DNA of 64,000 nucleotides from Candidatus Methanoplasma cognatum. GTDB taxonomy: Archaea > Thermoplasmatota > Thermoplasmata > Methanomassiliicoccales > Methanomethylophilaceae. The position numbers and the translations under genes are program-made. Each line of letters starts with the position of its first letter. The stretch's first letter is position 1. Of the stretch, positions 44,261 through 53,498 are shown piece by piece. The notes under the pieces are model-generated. The model saw only the letters and a program-made list of their open reading frames with translations. It had not been told where the DNA came from and ran no database searches. Where the stretch lies: the NCBI GenBank assembly GCA_009777615.1, contig WRLM01000002.1, positions 203,673 through 267,672 of the forward strand, given 5' to 3'.

Positions 44261-44333
44261 TGGGCCTATCCGGATTTGAACCGGAGTCAATGGCTCCCAA
44301 AGCCACAAGTATACCAGGCTAGCCCATAGGCCC
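44261..44333 (-). tRNA. tRNA-Pro (TGG)
   Basis: This is a 73-base cloverleaf. The acceptor is GGGCCTA/TAGGCCC with discriminator A. The anticodon arm GTGGC-TTTGGGA-GCCAT gives anticodon TGG. The T-arm is CCGG-TTCAAAT-CCGG. There is no intron. Confidence 0.93.
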
Positions 44334-44376
44334 CTAGACGGCTGATGATTATGAAGATATTAAGTTTTGCCCAAGG

Positions 44377-44928
44377 TCAGAGGATGTCTCTCAATTTCTC
44401 AAGAAGCAGCTCTACGGCGCGGCCTCTGTGAGAAACGCCGTTCTTCTCGTCCAAGGGGATCTCCGCGAAGGACATTTTCCCGTCATGGCTGAATATGGGG
44501 TCGTACCCAAAGCCCCCGGTTCCCTTTTCCTCTTCAAGGATAATGCCGCCGCAGACACCGGTGACGATCACATCCCTGCCGCATATACTGCATCCTATGC
44601 AGCATTTGAACGCCGCGCCTCTGTTATCTATGCCGTTCATGAGCTTCAGTATCCCTTCGTTGCCGATCGTCTTCTGAACATATGCCGACCAGACACCGGG
44701 GAACCCCCCGAGGCGATCGATGAAGAGGCCGGAATCATCGATTATGAAATCAGATATGCCTTTGGACTTCAGCTCTTCCATGCCTTTTCTGACGACCTCT
44801 TCGAGGTCTGAGGACTGTATCTCGTCATAAGGTACTTTCAAGTGCACCGTTTCTATCCCGAGTCCTTCGAAAGAACGCTGATATTCCATTACTTTTCCCG
44901 GATTGGAGGTTATTATGTTGATCTTCAA
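44377..44928 (-). CDS. rdgB: XTP/dITP diphosphatase (RdgB/HAM1)
   Basis: This house-cleaning enzyme hydrolyses non-canonical purine nucleotides. The 183-residue protein has ITSNPGKVMEYQ, FIIDDSGLFIDRLGGFPGVWSAYV, GGFGYDPIF and VSHRGRAVELL, all family motifs. It starts with TTG overlapping the Bud32 stop by four bases. rdgB beside bud32 is common in archaea. Confidence 0.93.
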   Translation of the reverse strand: MKINIITSNPGKVMEYQRSFEGLGIETVHLKVPYDEIQSSDLEEVVRKGMEELKSKGISDFIIDDSGLFIDRLGGFPGVWSAYVQKTIGNEGILKLMNGIDNRGAAFKCCIGCSICGRDVIVTGVCGGIILEEEKGTGGFGYDPIFSHDGKMSFAEIPLDEKNGVSHRGRAVELLLEKLRDIL

Positions 44929-45548
44929 GTGTATCTGCCTCTGTTCTTTATCTCTTCTATTTTGCGCAGTAACGCTTTCGGCTTTTCTTTGATCGAAAGA
45001 TATGCGGCCATAAGTTCCGAGAAGGCACCCGCGAGGCCCGGATGGGCCGAGGTGAACGCTCTTTCCAAAAGATGCACGTCCACCCCCATGTCTTCAAGCT
45101 CGGCCTTTGTCCTCCCCATCGAGAAATCTATCAAACACATCTTTCCGTCATCCGTAATTATCATATTCGAGGTCGTAAGGTCCCCGTGACATATCCCGGC
45201 ATTGTGGAGTCCCGCGACGGCGGCTCCGATCATTCTGCATATCTCCGGCGCAGAGCCCGGGTCCCCGTCCAGCTTTTCCTTGACGTTCACGCCTTTTACC
45301 AGTTCCATCGTGATGGAGAACTCCTTCAGATCTATATCATACACCACGGGAGTCCTTACGCCAGCCTTTCTGGCCTCCTTCATGAGCCTGGCCTCGTTCC
45401 TCGTCCTGGATGAGCGAAGCTCATTATCGAGCTCGGCCGCTCTGTACCTCTTCGGGGACCTTATTTTGATCAGAGCGTCCCTTCCGAGGAAACGGGAGGC
45501 GAAGATATCCGCTTCAGCCCCTTTAGCCATCGGCACCGGGTCGGTCAT
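44925..45548 (-). CDS. bud32: KEOPS complex kinase Bud32
   Basis: Bud32 is the small kinase/ATPase of the KEOPS complex that makes t6A on tRNA. The 207-residue protein has KGAEADIF (P-loop), ALIKIRSPKRYR, ICHGDLTTSNMI (catalytic loop) and LIDFSMGR. It begins at ATG 45548; an in-frame TTG lies nine bases upstream. The Kae1 partner is not fused and not in the window. Confidence 0.93.
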   Translation of the reverse strand: MTDPVPMAKGAEADIFASRFLGRDALIKIRSPKRYRAAELDNELRSSRTRNEARLMKEARKAGVRTPVVYDIDLKEFSITMELVKGVNVKEKLDGDPGSAPEICRMIGAAVAGLHNAGICHGDLTTSNMIITDDGKMCLIDFSMGRTKAELEDMGVDVHLLERAFTSAHPGLAGAFSELMAAYLSIKEKPKALLRKIEEIKNRGRYT

Positions 45549-45602
45549 GGGGGTCAATCTGCAATCTTATGTAAATAAATAGCCGTGAACCGATTTGAGA
45601 CC

Positions 45603-46277
45603 ATGAGATACACGATCACAGGGGACAACCTTCAGTTTGTGAATGTGCAGCTGGACGCGAACGAGGTCCTGCAGTCCGTTGCCGGGAGCATGGCGTACAT
45701 GACCGGCAACGTGGTCATGGAAGCTAAGATGCAGGGAGGCCTCCTGAAAGGGCTGGGTAGGTCGATATCGGGAGCATCCCTTTTTCTTGTGGAGTACAGG
45801 TCCAAAGGCGGCACAGGGATCGTAGGTCTCGGAGGCTCAGTACCGGGCAAGATCGTCGATCTCGATATCGGCAAAGGCAAATGGATCGTCCAAAAGACCG
45901 GATATCTCGGATCGCAGGAGACCGTGGGACTCAGCATAACGTTCCAGAAGAAATTTAGCAATATCCTATTCGGCGGGGAGGGACTCGTCCTTCAGGAGCT
46001 GAGCGGGACGGGCATAGCGTTCATCACAGCATGCGGGGACTTCAACATCGTAGACCTGAGACCGGGCGAGCAGTACAAGGTCGCCACGGCCAAGGCCGTT
46101 GCCTGGCAGGATACCGTGAAATATGACATCGAATCGGTCGGAAAGATCAAAACGGCCATGTTCGGCGGGGAGGGGCTGTTCGTCACCACTCTCACCGGTC
46201 CGGGTAAGATAATCATCCAGTCCATGACGCTCTCGGAACTCGCGCTTTCGCTGATACCGTTCCTTCCGAACAAATGA
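45603..46277 (+). CDS. AIM24/TIGR00266-family protein
   Basis: The 224-residue beta-rich protein matches the AIM24 family: MRYTITGDNLQFVNVQLDANEVLQSVAGSMAYM, glycine-rich mid-region and FGGEGLVLQELSGTG repeated as FGGEGLFVTTLTGPG. Function is not established in prokaryotes. A GTG at 45585 is in frame; ATG 45603 begins the conserved part. Confidence 0.85.
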   Translation: MRYTITGDNLQFVNVQLDANEVLQSVAGSMAYMTGNVVMEAKMQGGLLKGLGRSISGASLFLVEYRSKGGTGIVGLGGSVPGKIVDLDIGKGKWIVQKTGYLGSQETVGLSITFQKKFSNILFGGEGLVLQELSGTGIAFITACGDFNIVDLRPGEQYKVATAKAVAWQDTVKYDIESVGKIKTAMFGGEGLFVTTLTGPGKIIIQSMTLSELALSLIPFLPNK

Positions 46278-46466
46278 GGTGATGACGCGGCTTACACAGG
46301 GAGTACAAGATAGAAGATCATGCTTATGCCGCAAAGGACGAGACCTGTCAGACCAATGCGGCGTACGGTCTAGACGATAAGAACCGATCAAAGAGAGGGA
46401 CTCCCGAGATAAGGATTGACCGCTGCTCTTAAACAACTTTATCAATCCCTTTAACCCTCCACATTC

Positions 46467-47126
46467 GTGATTCGCGTACCCACTGGATGCAGGGCCTTCG
46501 ACGATCTTCTCGGAGGGGGGATGGAGAAGGGAAGCATTACGCTCCTTTACGGCGAGGCGGGCTCAGGCAAGTCCAACGTGTGTCTGCAGACCGCCCGTAA
46601 CGTCATCAGGAACGGGGAGAGGGTGGCGTACATAGACTCCGAGGGGCTTTCTTATGACAGGGTTAATCAGATATTCGGAGCGGACGGCGAGAACACAAAG
46701 AACCTTCTGGTCTCTCAGGTCCACAGTTTTGAGGAGCAGTCCGACCGCGTGGACAGGACGGTGAACCTCGCCGATAAAGGAGTGATCGATCTCGCGATAG
46801 TCGACTCCATCAACATGTTCTACAGGATCAACCACGACGATATGAAGGTAAGGAACGATTTCGTCAGGCAGATAGAGGCCCTGCTGGGTATGGCGAGGAA
46901 GAACGAGGTCGCGGTGCTGCTGACATCGCAGGTCTATTCAAACATATCCACAGGGGGCATAGAGTTCCTGGGCGGGCATGCGCTGAGCCATAATTCCAAG
47001 ACCATATTAAGGCTGGACAAGAAAGGCAACAGCGTGCGGACCGCCGTCATAATGAAACACCGCAGCATACCTGAGGGCAGGTATGCGAACTACAGGATAA
47101 CCGCGGCGGGAATAGAGGACCTTTGA
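46467..47126 (+). CDS. radB: RecA-family recombinase RadB
   Basis: RadB assists archaeal RadA in recombination. The 219-residue protein lacks an N-terminal domain. It has Walker A GEAGSGKSNVC, Walker B LAIVDSINMFY, and the loop QVYSNISTGGIEFLGGHALSH. Start is GTG at 46467, with an AT-rich TATA-like stretch about 30 bases upstream. The upstream 190-base gap shows no gene. Confidence 0.93.
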   Translation: MIRVPTGCRAFDDLLGGGMEKGSITLLYGEAGSGKSNVCLQTARNVIRNGERVAYIDSEGLSYDRVNQIFGADGENTKNLLVSQVHSFEEQSDRVDRTVNLADKGVIDLAIVDSINMFYRINHDDMKVRNDFVRQIEALLGMARKNEVAVLLTSQVYSNISTGGIEFLGGHALSHNSKTILRLDKKGNSVRTAVIMKHRSIPEGRYANYRITAAGIEDL

Positions 47127-48128
47127 TCAGACGTCCCTGTCTATGGCGTACTTAGCGAGGGCGATCATGAAGTCCTTGTATTCGCTCGGAGCTAGGACGT
47201 CAAGTTTGGACAGCGCTTCGTCCACTTTCTCCTGTGCCAGACGCTTTCCGTAGGATATGCTCCCGGCGTTCTCCATGATGGACCTAGCTCTCATTATCTG
47301 CTCCTCTGTCGCATCCATGTTGCCGAGGATGCCTTTGAACTCCTCAAGGACGAGGGAGTCCTTGATGTTCCTGACCGCATGCGTCACCATCACCGTGCAT
47401 TTTCCTTTCCTGATGTCGTTGCCGACAGATTTCCCGGTCTTCGAAGGGTCCCCCGCAATACCCAGATAGTCGTCGAATATCTGGAACCCAAGGCCGAGGG
47501 CCATCGCATACTCGTGAAGGGCGTTCACGGTCTTGTCATCGGCGCCGCCGGCTAGCGCGCCGCCCGCCGCCGCGGCGGCGAACAGGACACTGGTCTTCAA
47601 TCTGATGGTTTCGATATAGGTCTCCTCGGAAACGATTCTTCTCTCGTTGTTGATGTCCATTTCCTGGCCGCGGGCAAGGTCCCAGACCGCCAGCGTGACG
47701 TACCTCAGGATCTCCCTCATGTTCCTGTCGGGAACATCGAGATCGGCGATTATCTGGAACGCCTTTGCGAACAGGGCGTCCCCGGCGAGTATCGCCGTCG
47801 GTACGTCGTATGCGACGTGGATGGTCGTCATCCCTCTCCTCTTCTCGTCCCCGTCCATGAAGTCGTCGTGTATCAGGGTGAAATTGTGTATGTACTCGAC
47901 TGCGACCGCAAGCGGCATAGCTTTCGATACGTCCCCGCCAACCGCGCCCGCCGCGGCGAGCACCATCGCTGGGCGCATCCTCTTACCTCCGGCGTAAGGA
48001 TACTGCCTTGCGGCCTCGATGAGGTTTGCCGGCTCTTCGTCGCCGATGTATTGCCTTATGGGGCCGTCCAGTTCTTTTGAGGTCTTCATCAAATACTCTT
48101 TTGCGTCTATAACAATCCCTCCAGCCAT
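47127..48128 (-). CDS. idsA: Polyprenyl (geranylgeranyl/farnesyl) diphosphate synthase
   Basis: This enzyme builds the isoprenoid chains of archaeal lipids. The 333-residue protein has the first aspartate-rich motif LIHDDFMDGD, the second QIFDDYLGIAGD, and GGKRMRPAM near the start. Chain length cannot be set with confidence by eye. It overlaps the end of the upstream isomerase gene by 22 bases in the isoprenoid operon. Confidence 0.93.
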   Translation of the reverse strand: MAGGIVIDAKEYLMKTSKELDGPIRQYIGDEEPANLIEAARQYPYAGGKRMRPAMVLAAAGAVGGDVSKAMPLAVAVEYIHNFTLIHDDFMDGDEKRRGMTTIHVAYDVPTAILAGDALFAKAFQIIADLDVPDRNMREILRYVTLAVWDLARGQEMDINNERRIVSEETYIETIRLKTSVLFAAAAAGGALAGGADDKTVNALHEYAMALGLGFQIFDDYLGIAGDPSKTGKSVGNDIRKGKCTVMVTHAVRNIKDSLVLEEFKGILGNMDATEEQIMRARSIMENAGSISYGKRLAQEKVDEALSKLDVLAPSEYKDFMIALAKYAIDRDV

Positions 48129-49162
48129 TGTTTGGTCTCTCCAAGCACTATGTATCTGGCGCCGGAAAGCTGTTTTATGTTAGCTGAACCGGTAAGAAGC
48201 ATGGCCGCCCTGAGTTCCTCTCTGATCAAAGTGAGTTTCTCTATGACCGCATCGGATGATTCGGTGGCCTCCCGCAGTACCGCGTGCGCCGCGCCGGCAC
48301 AGCATGCGCCCATTGCGACGGACGAGGCCACGTGGATCCCGTCCAGTATACCTCCGGACGCAATTATCGGGAGACCGTTCCTTGCCGCGATAAGGGACGC
48401 GGGGGCGGGTATCCCCCAGTCAAAGAAGGACCCGCCCATGTTCGTCCTTATCATGTCATTGCCTGCCATGGCTCTGTAGAGTTCGACGGCGGAGAAACTT
48501 GTTCCGCCCATGCCTGCTATGTCCATTCCCAATATTCCGGTGCCTTTCAGCCTCAATGCCACTTCCTTCGATATCCCGGCGCCGGTCTCCTTCACTATTA
48601 TCGGATATTCTTTTGCGAGACCCCTTATGGCGTCGAAGCAGCCCTTTGCGTTCGTGTCCCCCTCAGGTTGGACGACCTCCTGCAGGAAGTTAAGATGTAT
48701 GGCCATGACATCCGCGCCGATCAGATCCTTTGCCTTGCCCACATCGTCAGCGGAGAACTTGTCCTTGCTGTGCTGGGATACGAGCTGCGGCGCTCCGATG
48801 TTCCCTATTACCAGGGGGATGTCATATTCTTTTATTATCGAATAACTGTCCCGCTCTTTGCCTGCGACACCGGCCCTTTCGCTTCCGACGCCCATTCCGA
48901 TCCTGAGTTCGGAACACGCTTTCGCGATGTTCTCGTTGATCTTTTTGGCGCCCTGGAACCCTCCGGTGATGGCCGTGACCATGAATGGGAAATCCAATTT
49001 CTTTCCCAATACTTCGGCCGACATGTCTATCTCGTCGGCATTAACCTCCGGAAGCGCGTTGTGTATCAGTCTGACGTCATCCCAGTAACAATACCCCGGT
49101 TCCACCCTTTCTTTGAGGCATATCTCGATGTGGTCCGCTTTCCTTTCTTCGATGGGGGCCAT
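48107..49162 (-). CDS. fni: Type 2 isopentenyl-diphosphate isomerase
   Basis: This FMN/NADPH-dependent isomerase interconverts IPP and DMAPP. The 351-residue protein shows RKADHIEICLKE, MVTAITGG, VGSERAG, HLNFLQE, VKETGAGIS and DIAGMGGTSFS, matching Fni. ATG 49162 shares its A with the kinase stop (TGATG); a GTG lies one codon upstream. Confidence 0.95.
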   Translation of the reverse strand: MAPIEERKADHIEICLKERVEPGYCYWDDVRLIHNALPEVNADEIDMSAEVLGKKLDFPFMVTAITGGFQGAKKINENIAKACSELRIGMGVGSERAGVAGKERDSYSIIKEYDIPLVIGNIGAPQLVSQHSKDKFSADDVGKAKDLIGADVMAIHLNFLQEVVQPEGDTNAKGCFDAIRGLAKEYPIIVKETGAGISKEVALRLKGTGILGMDIAGMGGTSFSAVELYRAMAGNDMIRTNMGGSFFDWGIPAPASLIAARNGLPIIASGGILDGIHVASSVAMGACCAGAAHAVLREATESSDAVIEKLTLIREELRAAMLLTGSANIKQLSGARYIVLGETKQWLEGLL

Positions 49163-49938
49163 CACAATCCTCCTTTCACAGTGGTGGAGATAACTCTCTC
49201 TCCCTTTAATAGTGAGTACAGCCGCCCTTCGACCGAACCGTTGACCAGCACGCAGTCCCGCTCCGGGGACGTCATCCGCAGCATGGCCTCCATCTTGGCC
49301 CGTACTCCCCCCGTAACGTCGTCCGCGCCGCTCTCGCTTGATATCTTGTTCAGAAGCTCGGAGGTCACTTCGGTCAGCAGCTTTGCGTCCGGGTTCTTTT
49401 TCGGATCTTTGTCGAACAGTCCGTCCACATCGGAAACGAAGACCGCCCTCTTAGGATTATACAGGGCGCAAAGCACCTCCATCAGCTGATCTCCGGAACA
49501 GATCCCGAATCCCTTGCTCCGGTCGAAGACGACGTCGCCGAACGTCACCGGCATTATCCCGAGGTGGGACGCCGAGAGAAGGACCTCCGGATCGTCCAGG
49601 ATGAGTTTCCCGTTATCCATCATAAAGCAGGAACCGGGAGGCACCGAGGCCGCCGGAATGCCGGCGTTCAGCAGTTCTCCGATGACCATGAGATTGAGCT
49701 CCCTCATATCATACTGCACCCTCGCGACGGCCGGCACCTGCCCGAAATCCGCGAACCCGTTCTGCAGGGCGTATTCCTTTGCGAGGACATGGCCGAAGGA
49801 GCCGCCGCCGTGGACAATGATCACGCTCTCCCCCGAATCTCTGATCTCTTTGCAGAGCCTTCGTACGCAGCCGCCGTTAAAGGTCCTGTACTGGGTCTTG
49901 TCGGTGATAATGCTTCCGCCAAGTTTGATCAATATCAT
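49162..49938 (-). CDS. ipk: Isopentenyl phosphate kinase
   Basis: IPK phosphorylates isopentenyl phosphate to IPP in the archaeal mevalonate route. The 258-residue amino-acid-kinase fold has ILIKLGGSIITDK, IVHGGGSFGHVLAKEY with the catalytic histidine, and SDVDGLFDKDPKK. It heads the IPK-isomerase-prenyl synthase operon. Confidence 0.95.
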   Translation of the reverse strand: MILIKLGGSIITDKTQYRTFNGGCVRRLCKEIRDSGESVIIVHGGGSFGHVLAKEYALQNGFADFGQVPAVARVQYDMRELNLMVIGELLNAGIPAASVPPGSCFMMDNGKLILDDPEVLLSASHLGIMPVTFGDVVFDRSKGFGICSGDQLMEVLCALYNPKRAVFVSDVDGLFDKDPKKNPDAKLLTEVTSELLNKISSESGADDVTGGVRAKMEAMLRMTSPERDCVLVNGSVEGRLYSLLKGERVISTTVKGGL

Positions 49939-50001
49939 TGCAGAATGATGGCGGAGGTTGTTTTAATAGTTATCATGCTTTTTTAAATGGAAAGAGAAGT
50001 G

Positions 50002-50121
50002 GTTGACAGCGTGTCAATGTTCCCGTACGCTTGCGCAGTACAGTACAGACAGATACGCGGGCGGACTTTACTGCCGGGTTCGGGATGGGACCGGGTGTTT
50101 CCCCGCCGCTATGGCCGTCAG
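50002..50121 (-). rRNA. rrf: 5S rRNA (isolated)
   Basis: The minus strand reads TGACGGCCATAGCGGCGGGG, followed by the conserved CCCGGTCCCATCCCGAACC and CAGTAAAG segments. Helix I pairs TGACGGC with GCTGTCA near the 3' end. No 16S or 23S gene is nearby, so the 5S gene is unlinked, as in Thermoplasma relatives. Ends may be off by one or two bases. Confidence 0.93.
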
Positions 50122-50212
50122 ACCAAATCCTGCCATAACTACAAACTATATTAATCTATGCGCAGGCTGTTTCCAGTTGTTAAATCAAGAGATTTTGTGA
50201 ACGCCAGGACCG

Positions 50213-50443
50213 TCATTGCATGGAGGCGTGATCGCTTTCCAAGACCTCATTCCACAGCTTCAGGGTCTCCTGAGCCTCTTCTTCGTCCATTATCTCTATG
50301 GCGAATCCTGCGTGCACGACCGCCCAGTCTCCGACCTTGGCCTCCACCATCGTGATGTTCGCTTTTCGGATAACGCCTCCGAAATCGACCTCTCCCACGT
50401 CCCCATCGATCCTGATGATCCTCCCCGGCACTGCCAGACACAT
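50213..50443 (-). CDS. hypC: Hydrogenase maturation chaperone HypC
   Basis: The 76-residue protein starts with MCLAVPGRI, whose cysteine after the initiator is used in NiFe-hydrogenase maturation. GDWAVVHAGFAIEIMDEEEA is the family's second signature. It implies NiFe hydrogenases in this organism. It follows the NAC gene by four bases. Confidence 0.95.
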   Translation of the reverse strand: MCLAVPGRIIRIDGDVGEVDFGGVIRKANITMVEAKVGDWAVVHAGFAIEIMDEEEAQETLKLWNEVLESDHASMQ

Positions 50444-50447
50444 GTTA

Positions 50448-50813
50448 TCAGCTCGTCATTATCTTGAGTATGGCCTCCGCCGGCTGCCCGTTCGCGTCTT
50501 CCAGCGCTTTGACCGCCCTCTCTTTGTCGCATCCTGTCTGCGACATCACAAGCTCGATGTCCACGGCGGGGAACGACGGCGCGGCCGCCGGACCCGTCGA
50601 CCCGGGCTTACGGATCTCTTCGTCTCCAGATATCTGGTAGCTGCGGCTTCCCTGCATGTCGACGAGCACCACTTCCACATTTGTGAGCACTATCTCTTTG
50701 TCGGTCGTTCTTATTATGACCTCTGTGGCATTGTCGATGGTCGTCTGCTTTATGCCCATCTTCTTCATTGCCTGCTGCATCTGGCGGGGATTTACGCCTC
50801 TCATTCCTGACAT
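50448..50813 (-). CDS. nac: Nascent polypeptide-associated complex protein
   Basis: The 121-residue archaeal NAC has the NAC domain (MGIKQTTIDNATEVIIRTTDKEIVLTNVEV...SRSYQISGDE). After a proline/alanine linker comes a C-terminal UBA domain (IELVMSQTGCDKERAVKALEDANGQPAEAILKIM). It binds ribosomes and emerging chains as a homodimer. Confidence 0.95.
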   Translation of the reverse strand: MSGMRGVNPRQMQQAMKKMGIKQTTIDNATEVIIRTTDKEIVLTNVEVVLVDMQGSRSYQISGDEEIRKPGSTGPAAAPSFPAVDIELVMSQTGCDKERAVKALEDANGQPAEAILKIMTS

Positions 50814-50831
50814 ACGCTACCTCTATGCACT

Positions 50832-52019
50832 TCACTTAATTAATTGTAGCCGTTGTACAACCTCATCCATTGTTTTTGAGAACAGTTCCTCCGCCGAAGC
50901 GGCGTCCGCGATCCCCCCTTGAGCAAAGTCGGGCTTGCCGCCGCCTCTCCCGCCGAATCCGGCGAGGACCTTTGACAAGACGTCCCTGCAGTCTATCTTC
51001 CCGTTCCCGGAGGATATTATGACAGACGCGCTCTCCCCGGCCGATACCAGTACGCAGACCCTTCCTGAGTTCTTGTGCGTCTCCGCCGCCTCCGATAGGA
51101 CGGACCTGTCGACAGACGGGAATATCCCGCCCACCGCTTCAACTCCTCCCACCGTCGTCGGTACAAGGTCCATGGCCTGCTTCCTCACGAAGGAGCCCGC
51201 CGATCTTCTCAGCGCATCGTACTCCGCCTTCAGGTTGGACACCGCCCGCACGAGGTCCTCCGGTTTGCTTTCCGCCGCGTCCGAGGCCTGAAGGCTCGCG
51301 TTCGCCAGTGCCATCGCGGAGTCCTTGGCCTCGCTGCCGACCTTGAAATGTATCGCGATCCCGTCCTTTCCGGCGGAGACCTTCCTGTCGACGAATATCA
51401 TCTCCAGCTCGCCTGTCTCCATGACATGGAGGCCGCTGCACGCCGATAGATCTATGTCCCCGATGGACACGACCGAGACGTCCTCCCCCTCGGGGATCCT
51501 CTCTTTTTTTATCCTCACTTTCTCAAGCTCCGGGTCGTCCCGGCTCATGACCGCTTTGGTCACGGGAAGGTTATCTCTTATCGCCCTGTTCGCGAATTCC
51601 AGCGCTTTACCTATATCCTCCCAGCTTATGTCCCTGTCAACGATAACATATTTGCTTTCAGGGGAGATGAAGATCTTGTTGATCGTAAGTTCCGGGACCT
51701 GCCTTCTCAGAGAGCAGAAGAGGAGATGCTCCCCGGTGTGTCCCAGCATGAGGCCGTAACGTCTGTCCCAGTCGACGCTGCACCAGACCTTGTCCCCCTT
51801 CTTCAGATCGTTCTTCGGGACCTTATGGATTATATTTCCGCCTTTGTAGAATACCTCCGTGACACCGGAGCCCCGTATCGTTCCGATATCACACACCTGC
51901 CCCCCGCCGCCCGGATAGAAGGCGGTTATGTCAAGCTCGACATCGTCACCCTCAACGGATAATACGCAGGCTTCGAACTCAAAAGCGTAGCCGTCGCGCC
52001 TGAAGACCTCTTCCGTCAT
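50832..52019 (-). CDS. Alanyl-tRNA editing protein AlaX with DHHA1 domain
   Basis: The protein hydrolyses Ser/Gly-tRNA-Ala in trans. The 395-residue product has the zinc ligands HTGEH and CSGLH of the editing domain. A DHHA1-type domain with GGRGGGKPDFAQGG makes it the long AlaX form. A frame running to 52259 is open, but ATG 52019 starts the conserved region. It is upstream of NAC and HypC on the same strand. Confidence 0.88.
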   Translation of the reverse strand: MTEEVFRRDGYAFEFEACVLSVEGDDVELDITAFYPGGGGQVCDIGTIRGSGVTEVFYKGGNIIHKVPKNDLKKGDKVWCSVDWDRRYGLMLGHTGEHLLFCSLRRQVPELTINKIFISPESKYVIVDRDISWEDIGKALEFANRAIRDNLPVTKAVMSRDDPELEKVRIKKERIPEGEDVSVVSIGDIDLSACSGLHVMETGELEMIFVDRKVSAGKDGIAIHFKVGSEAKDSAMALANASLQASDAAESKPEDLVRAVSNLKAEYDALRRSAGSFVRKQAMDLVPTTVGGVEAVGGIFPSVDRSVLSEAAETHKNSGRVCVLVSAGESASVIISSGNGKIDCRDVLSKVLAGFGGRGGGKPDFAQGGIADAASAEELFSKTMDEVVQRLQLIK

Positions 52020-52205
52020 GCCGGAGGATATGAAAAGCCTACGTAATAAATATGCGACGGGAGGGGGACATACGTGCAAAGAAGTTATGCCGCAGGGAGA
52101 AACGCTGCTGTGAAGCAGACCAGCCCTTCTTTTCTGGCCCCCCGATCTCTTTGTCCGGACCCTCCCAGTATGCTGCGGAAGTCTGTTCTTCATTCTGGCG
52201 TTTGA

Positions 52206-52238
52206 TGTAAAAATTGTAGTACAACTACAAAAATTACA
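52206..52238. promoter_or_regulatory. Extended palindrome over the ATPase promoter
   Basis: A 33-base dyad has arms TGTAA-N3-TTGTAGT and ACTACAA-N3-TTACA around ACA. It abuts the TATA-like ACATATATTC (52236-52245), about 25 bases before the ATPase ATG. Repressor binding here would block TBP. The regulator is unknown; the ATPase's own winged helix is a candidate. Confidence 0.75.
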
Positions 52239-52265
52239 TATATTCAAAACCCATCTCAATCATTG

Positions 52266-53498
52266 ATGATATCCAGAACCGCTCTTGCCTCCGTTGAGCG
52301 AAGCATCGCTCTGAAACCCGTCACGCTGATAACCGGCGCCAGGCAGGCGGGCAAGACCACACTGTGCCGGGAGATAGCCAGAAAGCATGGTTTCGGTTAT
52401 GTTACGCTGGCGGACATGGCGGAGCGGTCCATGGCAAAAAATGACCCGGAGATGTTCATAAGCACCCACGGCACCCCCCTCATAATAGATGAGGTCCAGT
52501 ATGCGCCGGGACTTTTCGATTCCATAGAGTCAGCGGTCGACAGAGCGAAATTCAGCACGGGCAGGAACGAAGGGATGTACATACTTACCGGCAGCCAGGC
52601 ATACAACCTGATGGAAGGCGTGACCCAGTCCATGGCCGGCAGGATATCCATTGTCAGAATGTCCCCGCTGAGTCTCAGCGAGATCCTTTCCAGAACCGAG
52701 GTGCCGTTCACGGTCGATTTCGAAAAGAACATAGAAAGGTGCAGGGAGTACACGCTGGACCCGGAGAGACTCTACCGGATGATAGTCCGCGGGTCATACC
52801 CCGAACTCTATGAAAAAGAGAGATTAGGGGCGCATGAATTCTATTCGGATTATGTGGACACTTACATAGCACGCGAGGTGTCGCAGATAATGAACCTAAA
52901 AGATCAGAACAAGTTCCTCGAGTTCATGGAACTTATAGCCTCACTGACGGGCCAGGAGCTTGTGTACAACAATGTGGCCAATACGCTAGGGGTCAACATC
53001 AAGACCGTACAGTCGTGGATCAGCGTTCTGGCGGCAGGTGACATAATTCACCTTGTCAGGGCATATTCTGAGAGGTCCGCTGTAAAAAGGATCGTGAGGC
53101 ACCCCAAGATATACTTCTCCGACACGGGACTGGCCTGCCATCTTGCAAAGGTAACCGACGCCGATACTCTAAGGGCGGGGTATCTCAAAGGCCCGATGGT
53201 CGAGACATTCATTGTCAACGAGATCCTCAAATCCTACAGGAACAACAAAGAGGACGCGGGCTTCCATTATTACAGGGATTCTCAGATGAACGAGATAGAC
53301 TTCATGATCCTCAGGAACGGGACGTTATCGCTCATTGAATGCAAATCCGGAATGACATACGGTCCTTCGGACGTCAAGGCATTCAGTAGGCTGGATAAAT
53401 CTGACTATAATGTGGGCCCTTCCTGCATCATTTGTCTGACGGAGAAGCCGTACCCGATAAAGGACGGAGTGTATGCCCTCCCTATTACCGTGATATGA
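52266..53498 (+). CDS. AAA+ ATPase with DUF4143 C-terminus
   Basis: The 410-residue protein has Walker A GARQAGKTT (24-32), Walker B PLIIDEVQYAP and sensor YILTGSQ. A winged-helix part follows (LEFMELIASLTGQELVYNNVANTLGVNIKTVQSWISVL). The C-terminal PD-(D/E)XK-like core is NEIDFMILRNGTLSLIECKSG. These ATPases are abundant in gut methanogens and bacteria, with no firm function. TTG 52263 precedes ATG 52266. The palindrome upstream suggests tight control. It is an intact relative of the frameshifted gene at 16-17 kb. Confidence 0.87.
   Translation: MISRTALASVERSIALKPVTLITGARQAGKTTLCREIARKHGFGYVTLADMAERSMAKNDPEMFISTHGTPLIIDEVQYAPGLFDSIESAVDRAKFSTGRNEGMYILTGSQAYNLMEGVTQSMAGRISIVRMSPLSLSEILSRTEVPFTVDFEKNIERCREYTLDPERLYRMIVRGSYPELYEKERLGAHEFYSDYVDTYIAREVSQIMNLKDQNKFLEFMELIASLTGQELVYNNVANTLGVNIKTVQSWISVLAAGDIIHLVRAYSERSAVKRIVRHPKIYFSDTGLACHLAKVTDADTLRAGYLKGPMVETFIVNEILKSYRNNKEDAGFHYYRDSQMNEIDFMILRNGTLSLIECKSGMTYGPSDVKAFSRLDKSDYNVGPSCIICLTEKPYPIKDGVYALPITVI

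Noticed and set aside
44162..44308. N-terminal extension of the nucleotidyltransferase
   Set aside because: It would translate antisense through tRNA-Pro(TGG); conserved sequence begins near ATG 44161.
50832..52259. 475-residue form of the AlaX gene
   Set aside because: The first 80 residues lie over the divergent ATPase promoter and look random; the conserved start is ATG 52019.
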